Below, piece by piece: positions 37,134-46,798 of a stretch of DNA of 64,000 nt. The notes beneath the pieces were generated by a model, which did no database searches, had not been told where the DNA came from, and was given only the letters and a program-made list of their open reading frames with translations. The stretch lies in contig NZ_RBCJ01000001.1 of the NCBI RefSeq assembly GCF_003626755.1, forward strand, positions 806,001 to 870,000, given 5' to 3'. How positions within the stretch are numbered: position 1 is the first letter of the stretch; the number at the start of each line of letters is the position of its first letter. The position numbers and the translations under genes were made by a program. Source of the DNA: Ulvibacterium marinum (GTDB lineage: Bacteria > Bacteroidota > Bacteroidia > Flavobacteriales > Flavobacteriaceae).

Positions 37134-39548
37134 ATGTTAAAAAATCATTTAAAAGTAGCCGTTAGGAATCTTATCCGTCGAAAAAACCATACCCTGATCA
37201 ATATTGGAGGTTTGGCCTTGGGCATTGCCGTTTGTTTTGTAATCTTTATCATCACGCAGTTTGAATCGAGTTTTGATGATTACCATAAAAATAAGGATCA
37301 CGTCTTCCGTGTTTTGACCGAGTACCATCATGCAGAACCTGAAATCTTCTATGGTAGTGGGGTTCCCTATCCATTGCCCGAAGAACTAAAAAGTTCTTTT
37401 CCGGAATTGGAAAAAGTATCAGCAATATATTCCGATGGTGATGATCAAATACTAGTGCTGGATGATAACGGAAACCCGGTTAAAAAGTTCAAGGAGAAAG
37501 AGGGGGTGTTCTTGGCCGAGCCTGCTTTGTTCGATATTTTGGATTACGAATGGTTGGCGGGCACACCTGCTTCATTAAAAGACCTAAATAACGTTGTCCT
37601 TACAAAAGAAACTGCTGAGCGTTATTTTGACAGTTGGGAGAAAGCGGTAGGGAGGACCATTAAATGGAATAACAATGAAGTTCTGACCGTAACCGGTATT
37701 CTTGGCACAATACCTACAAATACGGATCTGCGGTTTAAGGCAGTGATATCATATGGTACTGGCTATACGACCAATTATCAAAACTCGGACAATTGGAATG
37801 GTACCAACGGGAGGTTTGGTTGTTTTGTACTATTACCTCCTAATGTCTCCGAAGGAGATATCAACGCCCGGTTAAAAGTACTGTCGAAGGAAAAAAAGAC
37901 TGGTGATAATAAGGATATTCATGTATTGCAATCATTGGACAGGATTCATTATGATGCGAGGGCTGGAAATTATAGTGGCAAAACAATAAGCCGGCGACTC
38001 ATAAACGTCCTTTGGCTTATCGGGGCTTTCATTCTTTTGATCGCCTGTATTAATTTCATCAACCTATCTACGGCACAGGCGGTAAACCGTTCCAAAGAAA
38101 TAGGGGTAAGAAAGGTTATTGGCGGTACAAGAACTCAATTGAAAATACAATTTCTGGCCGAAACCTTCCTAATCGTTATAGCTGCCGTTTGTATTGCATC
38201 CGTAATCGTCGTTGCGTTTTTACCTTCGGTCGGGAAGCTTCTTGATTTACCGTTAAATGTTACCTCGGTCCTGGATTTTAAAACCTTGGTTTTAATGAGT
38301 GTATTGGCTGTTAGCGTAACTCTTTTGGCAGGGTTTTACCCTTCGTTGGTACTTTCTAGATTCAATCCTATATCCGCACTTAAAAATCAAGGAAAAGTGG
38401 GAAAAAACGAAGGCATTACCTTAAGACGCAGTCTTGTTGTTTTTCAATTTGCCATTGCACAGGCACTTATTTTTGGAACAGTGATTATGGTAAAACAGAT
38501 GGACTATTTCACCAACCAATCCATGGGTTATGATAAAGAGGCCATTGTAAATGTATTGATACCTAGGGATAGTGTTAGCATGGGTAAAATTGATTATCTG
38601 AGCAATACATTATTGGCTACAAATGGTATCCAAAATGTTAGCTTTAGTTCAAATACCCCAACGGAGTATAGAACAAATAATTGGTCGAGGTTCGTGTACG
38701 GCAATGCATCTAAAGAAACGGACTTTTATAGTATACGAAAAGGAATAGACCATAACTATTTGGAAACCTATGGGCTTTCTTTGGTGGCCGGCAGGAATGT
38801 AAAAAAATCTTCAGAAGCGATAGAAGTTCTGGTAAACGAAGATTTGATGAAACGCCTTGGTGTTACCGACCCAAATGAAATCCTGAACAAAAAGGCAAGC
38901 CTCGCAGGGGGCCGAATAGAAGGAGAAATAGTCGGCGTAGTAAAGGATTATCATAGCAGTACCTTCAAAGATGGAATGTCTTCCATAATAATGGTCAATA
39001 GAAAAAGTTGGTTTGGTTTGACAGGAATTAAAGTGGCGACGAACAATATTTCGAATTCCATATCTGCCATAGAAGAAATATGGGACGATACCTTTCCCAA
39101 TTATGCATTCGAGTACCAATTCTTGGATGATAAAATCGCCAATTTTTATGCGGAGGAAAAAAAGTTGTCCCAAATGTATAAGGTGTTTGCGGTTATCGCA
39201 ATTTTATTGAGTTGCCTTGGGCTTTATGGATTGGCCTCCTTTATGGTAAACCAACGTACAAAGGAAGCGGGCATCCGAAAAGTTCTGGGGGCAACGGTAA
39301 GCCATATCGTATACCTATTTTCCAAGGAATTTATCGTATTAATTGCAATAGCTTTTCTGATAGCCGCGCCATTGGCCTGGCATTTTATGGGGCAATGGTT
39401 GGAGGAATACACCTACCACATTGATATTACTTGGGCTGTCTTTGTTTTGGGCGGGTTGGGAGCATTGCTGATCGCTTTGTCCACCGTTAGTTATCAGGCC
39501 ATCAAGGCGGCCATAGCTAATCCCGTGGAAAGTCTACGAACCGAATAA
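37134..39548 (+). CDS. ABC transporter permease, MacB/FtsX double-domain family (TAQ subgroup)
   Basis: An 804-residue protein starting MLKNHLKVAVRNLIRRKNHT. The STAQAVNRSKEIGVRKVIGG block near residue 321 and the QFLAETF helix place it with the interrupted permease at 32295 and the pair at 17945/20495. The second coupling segment near 710 is TKEAGIRKVLGAT, with Ala for Ile. The second core domain shows GVVKDYHSSTFKDGMSS. The tail is IANPVESLRTE. The first core domain has an additional charged loop (DDNGNPVKKFKEKEG) around 110-124. It lies 14 bp after its neighbour and 44 bp before the next permease. Confidence 0.95.
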   Translation: MLKNHLKVAVRNLIRRKNHTLINIGGLALGIAVCFVIFIITQFESSFDDYHKNKDHVFRVLTEYHHAEPEIFYGSGVPYPLPEELKSSFPELEKVSAIYSDGDDQILVLDDNGNPVKKFKEKEGVFLAEPALFDILDYEWLAGTPASLKDLNNVVLTKETAERYFDSWEKAVGRTIKWNNNEVLTVTGILGTIPTNTDLRFKAVISYGTGYTTNYQNSDNWNGTNGRFGCFVLLPPNVSEGDINARLKVLSKEKKTGDNKDIHVLQSLDRIHYDARAGNYSGKTISRRLINVLWLIGAFILLIACINFINLSTAQAVNRSKEIGVRKVIGGTRTQLKIQFLAETFLIVIAAVCIASVIVVAFLPSVGKLLDLPLNVTSVLDFKTLVLMSVLAVSVTLLAGFYPSLVLSRFNPISALKNQGKVGKNEGITLRRSLVVFQFAIAQALIFGTVIMVKQMDYFTNQSMGYDKEAIVNVLIPRDSVSMGKIDYLSNTLLATNGIQNVSFSSNTPTEYRTNNWSRFVYGNASKETDFYSIRKGIDHNYLETYGLSLVAGRNVKKSSEAIEVLVNEDLMKRLGVTDPNEILNKKASLAGGRIEGEIVGVVKDYHSSTFKDGMSSIIMVNRKSWFGLTGIKVATNNISNSISAIEEIWDDTFPNYAFEYQFLDDKIANFYAEEKKLSQMYKVFAVIAILLSCLGLYGLASFMVNQRTKEAGIRKVLGATVSHIVYLFSKEFIVLIAIAFLIAAPLAWHFMGQWLEEYTYHIDITWAVFVLGGLGALLIALSTVSYQAIKAAIANPVESLRTE

Positions 39549-39592
39549 GCGGTATTAGTTGTGGGCTGTTTAACATATTTAACCAAAAACCC

Positions 39593-41959
39593 ATGTTAAG
39601 ACATTATTTAAACCTTTTTAAGCGAAACATTTTAAAGTATAAGTTTTCCTTTTTTATAAATATGGTAGGATTATCCACGGCCCTCGCCTGTGCTACCCTG
39701 ATTTACTTATGGGTAAATGATGAGTTGCTTACCGACAAATTCCATGAAAAAGATGATCGGATTTTTCATTTAATGGAGTTTTATGAATTTCCGCAACAGA
39801 CCATCGCGAATGAAGTGACCTCCGGAAACATGGCCCATCTCTTGCTCGAGGAAATACCGGAAGTGGTCCATGCGGTACAGGTAGCAAAATACTTGCACAA
39901 CGCCACATTGTCCATTGAGGATAAGACGATAAAGGCAGTTGGCCATTATGTGAGCCAAGACTATTTTAAGGTATTCTCTTTTCCCCTCATAGAGGGCGAC
40001 AAAAACAATATTTGGGTGGATAAGGGCACTGTAGTGCTGTCCGAAACCATAGCAAATTCCTTATTCGGTTCTTCTCAAGAAGCTATGGGAAAGACGCTGG
40101 CCCTTCAAAATGAAAAACAATTCACGGTATCCGGTATTTTTAAGGATATTCCGAGGCAATCTTCCGAAAAATTCGATTTTGTGTTGTCGTACGAGGAACT
40201 CGTGCCCTCCCAACCCAACCTCATGGATTGGGGAAGTCAATCTACCTATCTATATCTTCAAATGGAACCTGGCGTCGATGTTCTGGCCTTTAATGAAAAA
40301 ATCCATGATTTTATTCGGGAAAAGACGGGCAATAGACAAATGCATCGTACCCCTTTTATAAAAAAATACTCCGATGAATATTTGTATGGAAAATATGAGA
40401 ATGGTATACAAACGGGAGGTAGGATTGCCTATGTAAAGCTGTTCTCCATCATCGCACTGTTTATTCTGATCATCGCCTGTATCAATTTTATGAATCTATC
40501 AACGGCAAGAGCATCACGCAGACTCAAGGAAATAGGGGTCAAGAAAGTAGTGGGGGCCAATAGAAAGGCTTTGATCGTCCAATATCTAACGGAAGCGATA
40601 GCCTTAACCTGTATGGCATTGTTGCTTTCCCTAATTTATGTAGCTCTGCTACTACCGGAATTTAACCAGATTACGGGAAAACAGTTGACCATGGATTTTA
40701 GTATCGGAGTTGTACTTTCCCTATTGGCCATAACCCTCTTTACGGGGCTGCTTTCCGGCAGCTATCCGGCCCTATACCTTTCCGGTTTCAATCCCGTATC
40801 CATTTTAAAAGGAAAATTGAATACATCCATCGGTGAGGTGTGGACCCGCAAGGGACTTGTTATCATCCAGTATACGGTATCGGTAATACTTATTGTATCC
40901 GTTCTGGTAGTATACCAGCAAATTGAGTTTATACAGAACAAAAACCTGGGCTACAGTAAAGAACAGATTATTCATTTTGATCGGGAAAGAAAAACTATGG
41001 ACCAAGATCGTATGGATACTTTTTTGGCCGAATTGGAAAAGGTACCCGGGGTCATCAGTGCCTCAAGTGGCAGAAACAAGATGACCAATCAAGGTTGGGG
41101 GGTAGGTGGCTTTGACTGGGAAGGAAAAGACCCGAATGACCATACCCAGTTTCAAAACATGATCTCCTATTATGGATTACTGGAAATGCTGGATATGGAG
41201 CTTGTGGAAGGCAGGACGTTCTCCAAAAATTTTGCTTCGGAGGATACCAAGGTCATTCTTAATGAAGCCGCCATCGCCCATATGCAATTGGAAGACCCTG
41301 TGGGAAAGACCATCAATTTTCGGGGAATGGACCGGGAAATCATCGCTGTTGTCAAAAACTTCCACTTTGAATCGCTACACGAGAACATTAAACCCATGAT
41401 CATCAATTTGTGGCCAGATAGGATTAGCAAGTTTATGGTGAAAATTGCAGCAGGCAGGGAAAGGGAGACTTTGGCTATGTTGGAGGATTTATATCAAGAG
41501 TTTAATCCTGGTTTTTTGTTTGATTATAGGTTTTTGGATGATAATTACCAGGAACTTTATAAAGCGGAACAGCGTGTATCCGTTTTATCCGGATATTTTG
41601 CGGCTTTGGCCATCATCATTTCATGTTTGGGACTTTTTGGATTGGTCTCCTTTACTGCTGAGCGGAGAAAAAAGGAAATCGGAATTCGCAAAGTACTGGG
41701 AGGGAGCAGTGCCCGTATTTCTTTTTTGTTGTCCAGCGAATTTGTAAAACTGGTATTGGTAGCTATTGGAGTAGGTCTGCCCATAAGTCATTTACTTACC
41801 CATAACTGGCTTTCGGGATTTGCCTATAGGACCGGGACCAACCTTTGGTATTTTCTCTTGGCCGGAGCGTTTGTGGCCCTTTTTACTATTGTCATGGTAA
41901 GTGCGCAGACCCTGGTAGCTGCCAATCGGAACCCTGTAGATTCCCTAAGGAATGAATAA
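39593..41959 (+). CDS. ABC transporter permease, MacB/FtsX double-domain family (IKK subgroup)
   Basis: A 788-residue protein beginning MLRHYLNLFKRNILKYKFSF. GLSTALACATLIYLWVNDE in TM1, GKYENGIQTGGRIAYV before TM2 and the coupling segment KEIGVKKVVGAN near residue 312 show that it is related to the block at 52816-62453, despite lying more than 10 kb away among other subgroups. The second coupling segment near 694 is KKEIGIRKVLGGS followed by LLSSEFVKL. The tail NRNPVDSLRNE also fits that block. The second core domain is standard (VVKNFHFESLHENIKP). Its position could reflect an old duplication or a local transposition within the array. Confidence 0.95.
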   Translation: MLRHYLNLFKRNILKYKFSFFINMVGLSTALACATLIYLWVNDELLTDKFHEKDDRIFHLMEFYEFPQQTIANEVTSGNMAHLLLEEIPEVVHAVQVAKYLHNATLSIEDKTIKAVGHYVSQDYFKVFSFPLIEGDKNNIWVDKGTVVLSETIANSLFGSSQEAMGKTLALQNEKQFTVSGIFKDIPRQSSEKFDFVLSYEELVPSQPNLMDWGSQSTYLYLQMEPGVDVLAFNEKIHDFIREKTGNRQMHRTPFIKKYSDEYLYGKYENGIQTGGRIAYVKLFSIIALFILIIACINFMNLSTARASRRLKEIGVKKVVGANRKALIVQYLTEAIALTCMALLLSLIYVALLLPEFNQITGKQLTMDFSIGVVLSLLAITLFTGLLSGSYPALYLSGFNPVSILKGKLNTSIGEVWTRKGLVIIQYTVSVILIVSVLVVYQQIEFIQNKNLGYSKEQIIHFDRERKTMDQDRMDTFLAELEKVPGVISASSGRNKMTNQGWGVGGFDWEGKDPNDHTQFQNMISYYGLLEMLDMELVEGRTFSKNFASEDTKVILNEAAIAHMQLEDPVGKTINFRGMDREIIAVVKNFHFESLHENIKPMIINLWPDRISKFMVKIAAGRERETLAMLEDLYQEFNPGFLFDYRFLDDNYQELYKAEQRVSVLSGYFAALAIIISCLGLFGLVSFTAERRKKEIGIRKVLGGSSARISFLLSSEFVKLVLVAIGVGLPISHLLTHNWLSGFAYRTGTNLWYFLLAGAFVALFTIVMVSAQTLVAANRNPVDSLRNE

Positions 41960-41973
41960 AAATTAGGATAATC

Positions 41974-44388
41974 ATGCTAAAAAGCTACCTAAAAATCGCT
42001 TGGCGAAGTTTGTTTAGAAGTCCTTTTCAGACTTTCATTAAAATTTTTGGGCTATCTATCGGGATTGCTAGTGTTATGCTCATTCTTTTTCATGTAAAGG
42101 ACGAGCTGAGTTTTGACCAGGGGTTTTTGAAGTCCGATCGAATTTTTAGGGTAACGAATGAAAATTTGGGCGAAGGGGCCCGCCACTGGGCTGCGACCCC
42201 ACCGCCTATGGGCCCCCAGATGCAACAGCTATTGCCTGAAGTAGAATTAACCGTACGATTTCATCGCCCCTCGGCATATCAACTTCTGAGTCATACATCC
42301 AAAAGTGGAAATACAAGAAAGTTTGAAGAAAGAGGGGGTTTCATTGTTGATTCTGGGGCCGTAGAAATGTTTGACCTTGAATTTATCCAAGGTGATGCTA
42401 ACACAGCTCTCTCTGAAATAAACAGTATTATTTTGACCGAGGATATGGCCCAAAAGTATTTCGGCAATGAAAACCCCTTGGGGAAAATAATTATGGACAA
42501 CATTGCCCGTATTCCCTTGAAAGTCTCGGGAGTTATTGCAAAATTTCCATTTCAGACACATCTTAGATTTGACTATTTACTTTCCATGCCCACCATAAAC
42601 AATTATCAAGACCAAGGAGCCTTGTCAAGTCGGGGATGGTCTGGGTTCTATACTTATGTTCTATTGAAGGAAGATATATCATTGGCTTCGATGACATCTA
42701 AAATGGAAGAGTTCATGATTCAATTTTATGAACCTCATGGGGAGACCCCATCGGAAACCTTGGCCGCACGAAAACTCCGCCTTCAACCCATTACTGATAT
42801 TCACCTACATTCCAAATTGGAAAAGGAAATGTATCCCAACAGCGATATCACCTATGTATATATTTTTGGCCTTGTGGCTCTGTTTATTTTGCTTTTGGCA
42901 GCGGTCAATTTCATCAATATTTCTACTACACAATCTTTCGGCAGAGTTAAGGAAATTGGTGTTCGAAAAGTTGTGGGAGCCAAACGGAAACAACTTATCC
43001 ATCAGTTTTTAATGGACTCCCTGCTAGTCACATTTCTCTCTATGATAATTGCGTTAGTAATTTTCGCGTCGGCCATTCCCCACTATGATGACCTTACCTC
43101 AAAACCATTTTACCAAGAGAACATATTTACCCTATCCAATTTTGGCATTTTGTTATTGATGTTTATAAGCGTTGGAGTACTGGCCGGTCTTTATCCGGCT
43201 TTGTTCGTTTCCAGATATAGCCTTGTTTCATCGCTTAAGAGTAAAAAGAATTCTGGCCCCCGGATACAAATAGTCAGGAACTCACTTATTGTTTTCCAAT
43301 TTGTGATATCCGTGTTTATGATAGTCGGAACCATAATCATTTACAATCAGATGAACTTGTTCCATCATAAGAATTTAGGTTTTGATAAGGAGCAGGTATT
43401 GGCTGTTACCATGCATAGGGATATGTGGGAGAATTATGGGGCACTGAAAGCCAAGATGTCGGAAAATCCTGCGATAGAAAGTTTTTCAACTACAACGAAT
43501 ATTCCAGGCGATCGGTTTGGCTCTTACTTTTTTACACCTCTTGGCAATGCACAGCAGGTTACCGAAGGGTTTGATGCCCGGCTGATGTTGTCCGACGACA
43601 AGTTTCTATCTACATTGGACATTCCTATAAAAGAGGGGCGGAACTTTTTCCGTGAAGAAGCCAATACGGGAAATACCGAATTTATCATCAATGAGGCTGC
43701 GGGAAAACTATTTGGACCCGGAAAGGCTGTAGGCAAAAGACTGACCATTGGAAGGGATACGGCAAACATTGTGGGTGTGGTAAAGGACTTCAATTTTGCC
43801 TCCCTTCATTCGCCAATTGAACCTTTGGTAATACAGTATAATCCCTATGCGGGGGGCCACTTGCTTGTAAAGGTTCAGGAAAATCAATTGGCAGAAACTA
43901 TTGCATATATGGAGAAAAGTGTGGAATCTATAGCTCCATCCAGTACGTTTTCCTATTCATTTGTAGATGATAGGTTAGACGGACTTTACGATACAGAAAA
44001 TAGAATGAGCAAGGTTTTTAATGTCTTTGCACTACTATCCTTATTGATTGCGTGTCTTGGGCTTTATGGCCTTTCGGCGTATGCGGCCCGAATTAGGATA
44101 AAGGAAATAGGAATACGTAAGGTTCTTGGTTCGGGTAAAATGGATATTATAAAAATTCTGTCCAGGGATTTTTTAAAACTTGTAAGTACTGCCATACTTA
44201 TTGCAGCTCCCTTTACCTATTTCACCATGAAAAGATGGCTTCAGGATTTCGCCTATCATATTGAAATACAATGGTGGATGTTCGGTTTGGCCGGGGCACT
44301 TGTACTGTTCATTGCAATAGCCACCCTAAGCTATCAAGGTATAAAATCAGCAAATGCAAATCCGATAGAAAGCCTAAGAACTGAATAA
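41974..44388 (+). CDS. ABC transporter permease, MacB/FtsX double-domain family
   Basis: An 804-residue protein starting MLKSYLKIAWRSLFRSPFQT. The first half has LLAAVNFINISTTQSFGR before the coupling segment KEIGVRKVVGAK (near residue 326). The second, IKEIGIRKVLGSG, is near 710, and its lead-in YAARIR differs from the common FTAEQR. The second core domain is typical (GVVKDFNFASLHSPIEP). The tail is NANPIESLRTE. It has a longer first core domain, with a basic loop SHTSKSGNTRKFEER at about 106-120. Spacers are 14 bp before and 17 bp after. Confidence 0.95.
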   Translation: MLKSYLKIAWRSLFRSPFQTFIKIFGLSIGIASVMLILFHVKDELSFDQGFLKSDRIFRVTNENLGEGARHWAATPPPMGPQMQQLLPEVELTVRFHRPSAYQLLSHTSKSGNTRKFEERGGFIVDSGAVEMFDLEFIQGDANTALSEINSIILTEDMAQKYFGNENPLGKIIMDNIARIPLKVSGVIAKFPFQTHLRFDYLLSMPTINNYQDQGALSSRGWSGFYTYVLLKEDISLASMTSKMEEFMIQFYEPHGETPSETLAARKLRLQPITDIHLHSKLEKEMYPNSDITYVYIFGLVALFILLLAAVNFINISTTQSFGRVKEIGVRKVVGAKRKQLIHQFLMDSLLVTFLSMIIALVIFASAIPHYDDLTSKPFYQENIFTLSNFGILLLMFISVGVLAGLYPALFVSRYSLVSSLKSKKNSGPRIQIVRNSLIVFQFVISVFMIVGTIIIYNQMNLFHHKNLGFDKEQVLAVTMHRDMWENYGALKAKMSENPAIESFSTTTNIPGDRFGSYFFTPLGNAQQVTEGFDARLMLSDDKFLSTLDIPIKEGRNFFREEANTGNTEFIINEAAGKLFGPGKAVGKRLTIGRDTANIVGVVKDFNFASLHSPIEPLVIQYNPYAGGHLLVKVQENQLAETIAYMEKSVESIAPSSTFSYSFVDDRLDGLYDTENRMSKVFNVFALLSLLIACLGLYGLSAYAARIRIKEIGIRKVLGSGKMDIIKILSRDFLKLVSTAILIAAPFTYFTMKRWLQDFAYHIEIQWWMFGLAGALVLFIAIATLSYQGIKSANANPIESLRTE

Positions 44389-44405
44389 AACCTCAAAAAG
44401 AAATC

Positions 44406-46787
44406 ATGATAAAAAACCATTTGAAGATTGCTTGGAGAAACCTGAATACCAACCGTATGTTTTCGGGCATTAATATTTTGGGACTTTCCTTGGGCTTGGC
44501 CATTACCATTGTCCTTTTTTTGTTTATCCGGCATGAATTAAGTTTTGATTCCATATATACGGAAAAAGCAAATATCCATCGGGTGTTGGTACATACAGAA
44601 AGGGATAATGGACAGGAGACCTACGCTACTGCATCACCTGCCTTGGCCCCTACTGCAATGGCGGATATTCCGGAAATTAAATATGCCGCAAGGATGTTAA
44701 AGAACGACTTTGGGGGAACGGCTTCCGTACGGGCGAATGAGGAAAACTTTATGGAGAAAAGCTTCTTTTGGGTAGACAAGGAACTGTTGAATGTTTTTAA
44801 GGTGCCTTTTATAAAAGGAGAACCACAATCTGTTTTGAATCGCCCCAATACTGTAGTCCTGTCAGAAAGTACGGCTAAGAAATACTTTGGAGACAAGGAC
44901 CCTTTAGGAGAAATCATAAAGGTGGATAATCGTTATGAGCTTGAAGTCACTGGGGTTTATCAAGACTTTCCCGGCAACAGTACGGTAGATTGCCATGTAA
45001 TGGCCACATTTAGTACCCTTTGGTTTTTCAAGAACCCCAGTTGGAACAATATTAGCTTTGAGACCTATTGCTTACTGAATACGAATGCCAATTTGCCTAA
45101 TGTGGAATCCAAAATGATGCAGATGTTGGATAAAAACGTGGAGAAACAACATCAGTGGTACACCCTTTCCTTACAACCTTTGGAACAGGTACATCTCTAC
45201 TCTTCCAACTTTTCAAGTTCCTATGCAACCCATATCGGTGATATTTCGGAAGTTCGAAATTTATCGTTTTTGGCAATTTTGATTCTATTGATCGCCTGTA
45301 TCAATTATATGAACCTGACTACCGCCCGCTCCCAAAAAAGGGCAAAAGAGGTCGGCATCAATAAAACGCTGGGTGCGTCTAAAAAGAACTTGGTAAGCAG
45401 ATTCTATATTGAAACGGGACTACTCACCCTAATCTCAATTGGTATAGGAGTTATGCTGGCAATTTTGGCCATCCCCTTGTTCAATAGGATTATGGGGCAA
45501 AGTTTGGATATCAGCTTGCTTTTGACCATGGAATTTGGAGTTGCCCTGATGGTGGTTTGGTTGGTGACTACCTTAATTTCAGGTTTTTATCCCGCGTTAT
45601 ATCTTTCTCGTTTTTCTCCCAGAACTGTTTTAAAACCATCGCATACCCAGGGAAAGGATAATGCCCAGATAAGAAAAGGGCTGGTGGTGCTTCAATTTGC
45701 GGCGTCTGTTATTTTAATAATAGGGATACTGGTCATCTATCAGCAACTTGAATTTATGCGAAACCAAAAATTGGGCTTTGATCCGGAAAATGTAATGGCC
45801 ATTTCTACATCCGGTATTCGGGGCAATGAGCATACGGATGCCTTGATACAGGAATTTAAAGGGATAAGTGATGTATCCTATGTATCCATGGTTCAGGGCT
45901 TCCCAGGCATGGGTGTTAGTGGAAGGACTTTGAAAAAAAACCAAGAAGATCGGAATGGGTTGTATATACAAACCAATGTAACGGATGCAGGAATTATTGA
46001 TGTGCTTCAATTAAAACTTTTGGCAGGACGTACCTTACCTGAAGTAAAGCAGGAGGGCGATACTTTGGTGCAGGTAATTCTCAATAAAAAGGCAATCGAT
46101 TATTTGGGATATTCCCCGGAAGAAGCCATCGGTAAGGAAGTACAAATTGGTGCTAAGAATATCATTGTGGGTATTGTGGACGATTTTAATCACGAATCCC
46201 TACATGTGCCGATTGGGGCTTATGCCTTCCATAACAATACGGGAGAACCCAAATCATATTTGTTGGTTCGTTTCAATTCGGTCGGTGTTTCCACCATTAT
46301 CCAAAAGTTTGAAAGTGCCTTTCGGAAAATAGCACCTGAGGCCGCTTTTGATTATTCCTTTTTGAATAAAAACCTAGAACGGCTTTATGAAAGGGAGCAA
46401 CGAGCTGCCCATATAGGAATCATTTTTTGTGCTCTTGCCATTTTTGTGGCCTGTTTGGGTCTTTTTGGTCTGGCCGCCTTTATGGCAGAGCAACGTAAAA
46501 AAGAAATTGGCATTCGCAAAGTATTGGGCGCAAGTATTTTAGGAATAACCCAATTGTTGTCCGGAGACTTTGTAAAATTGGTGCTAGTAGCACTGGTCTT
46601 CGCTTTTCCAATTGCTTTTTGGATAATGGATAACTGGCTACAGGACTTTGCATACCGCATAAGTATTGATTGGACCGTTTTCGGGATTGCCGGATTAGCG
46701 GCTTTGGCCATTGCATTATTTACTGTGAGCTTTCAGTCTGTGAGAGCTGCATTGACCAATCCGGCAAAAAGTTTACGAACCGAATAA
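44406..46787 (+). CDS. ABC transporter permease, MacB/FtsX double-domain family
   Basis: A 793-residue protein starting MIKNHLKIAWRNLNTNRMFS. The first coupling segment near residue 314 reads RAKEVGINKTLGAS: the Arg/Lys of the IRK motif is Asn, a change unique in this window. The second near 699 is canonical (KKEIGIRKVLGAS). The helix before the first is LLIACINYMNLTTARSQ. The second core domain is typical (IVGIVDDFNHESLHVPI). The tail is LTNPAKSLRTE. It is 17 bp after one permease and 11 bp before the next. Confidence 0.95.
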   Translation: MIKNHLKIAWRNLNTNRMFSGINILGLSLGLAITIVLFLFIRHELSFDSIYTEKANIHRVLVHTERDNGQETYATASPALAPTAMADIPEIKYAARMLKNDFGGTASVRANEENFMEKSFFWVDKELLNVFKVPFIKGEPQSVLNRPNTVVLSESTAKKYFGDKDPLGEIIKVDNRYELEVTGVYQDFPGNSTVDCHVMATFSTLWFFKNPSWNNISFETYCLLNTNANLPNVESKMMQMLDKNVEKQHQWYTLSLQPLEQVHLYSSNFSSSYATHIGDISEVRNLSFLAILILLIACINYMNLTTARSQKRAKEVGINKTLGASKKNLVSRFYIETGLLTLISIGIGVMLAILAIPLFNRIMGQSLDISLLLTMEFGVALMVVWLVTTLISGFYPALYLSRFSPRTVLKPSHTQGKDNAQIRKGLVVLQFAASVILIIGILVIYQQLEFMRNQKLGFDPENVMAISTSGIRGNEHTDALIQEFKGISDVSYVSMVQGFPGMGVSGRTLKKNQEDRNGLYIQTNVTDAGIIDVLQLKLLAGRTLPEVKQEGDTLVQVILNKKAIDYLGYSPEEAIGKEVQIGAKNIIVGIVDDFNHESLHVPIGAYAFHNNTGEPKSYLLVRFNSVGVSTIIQKFESAFRKIAPEAAFDYSFLNKNLERLYEREQRAAHIGIIFCALAIFVACLGLFGLAAFMAEQRKKEIGIRKVLGASILGITQLLSGDFVKLVLVALVFAFPIAFWIMDNWLQDFAYRISIDWTVFGIAGLAALAIALFTVSFQSVRAALTNPAKSLRTE

Positions 46788-46798
46788 AAAAATAAAAT

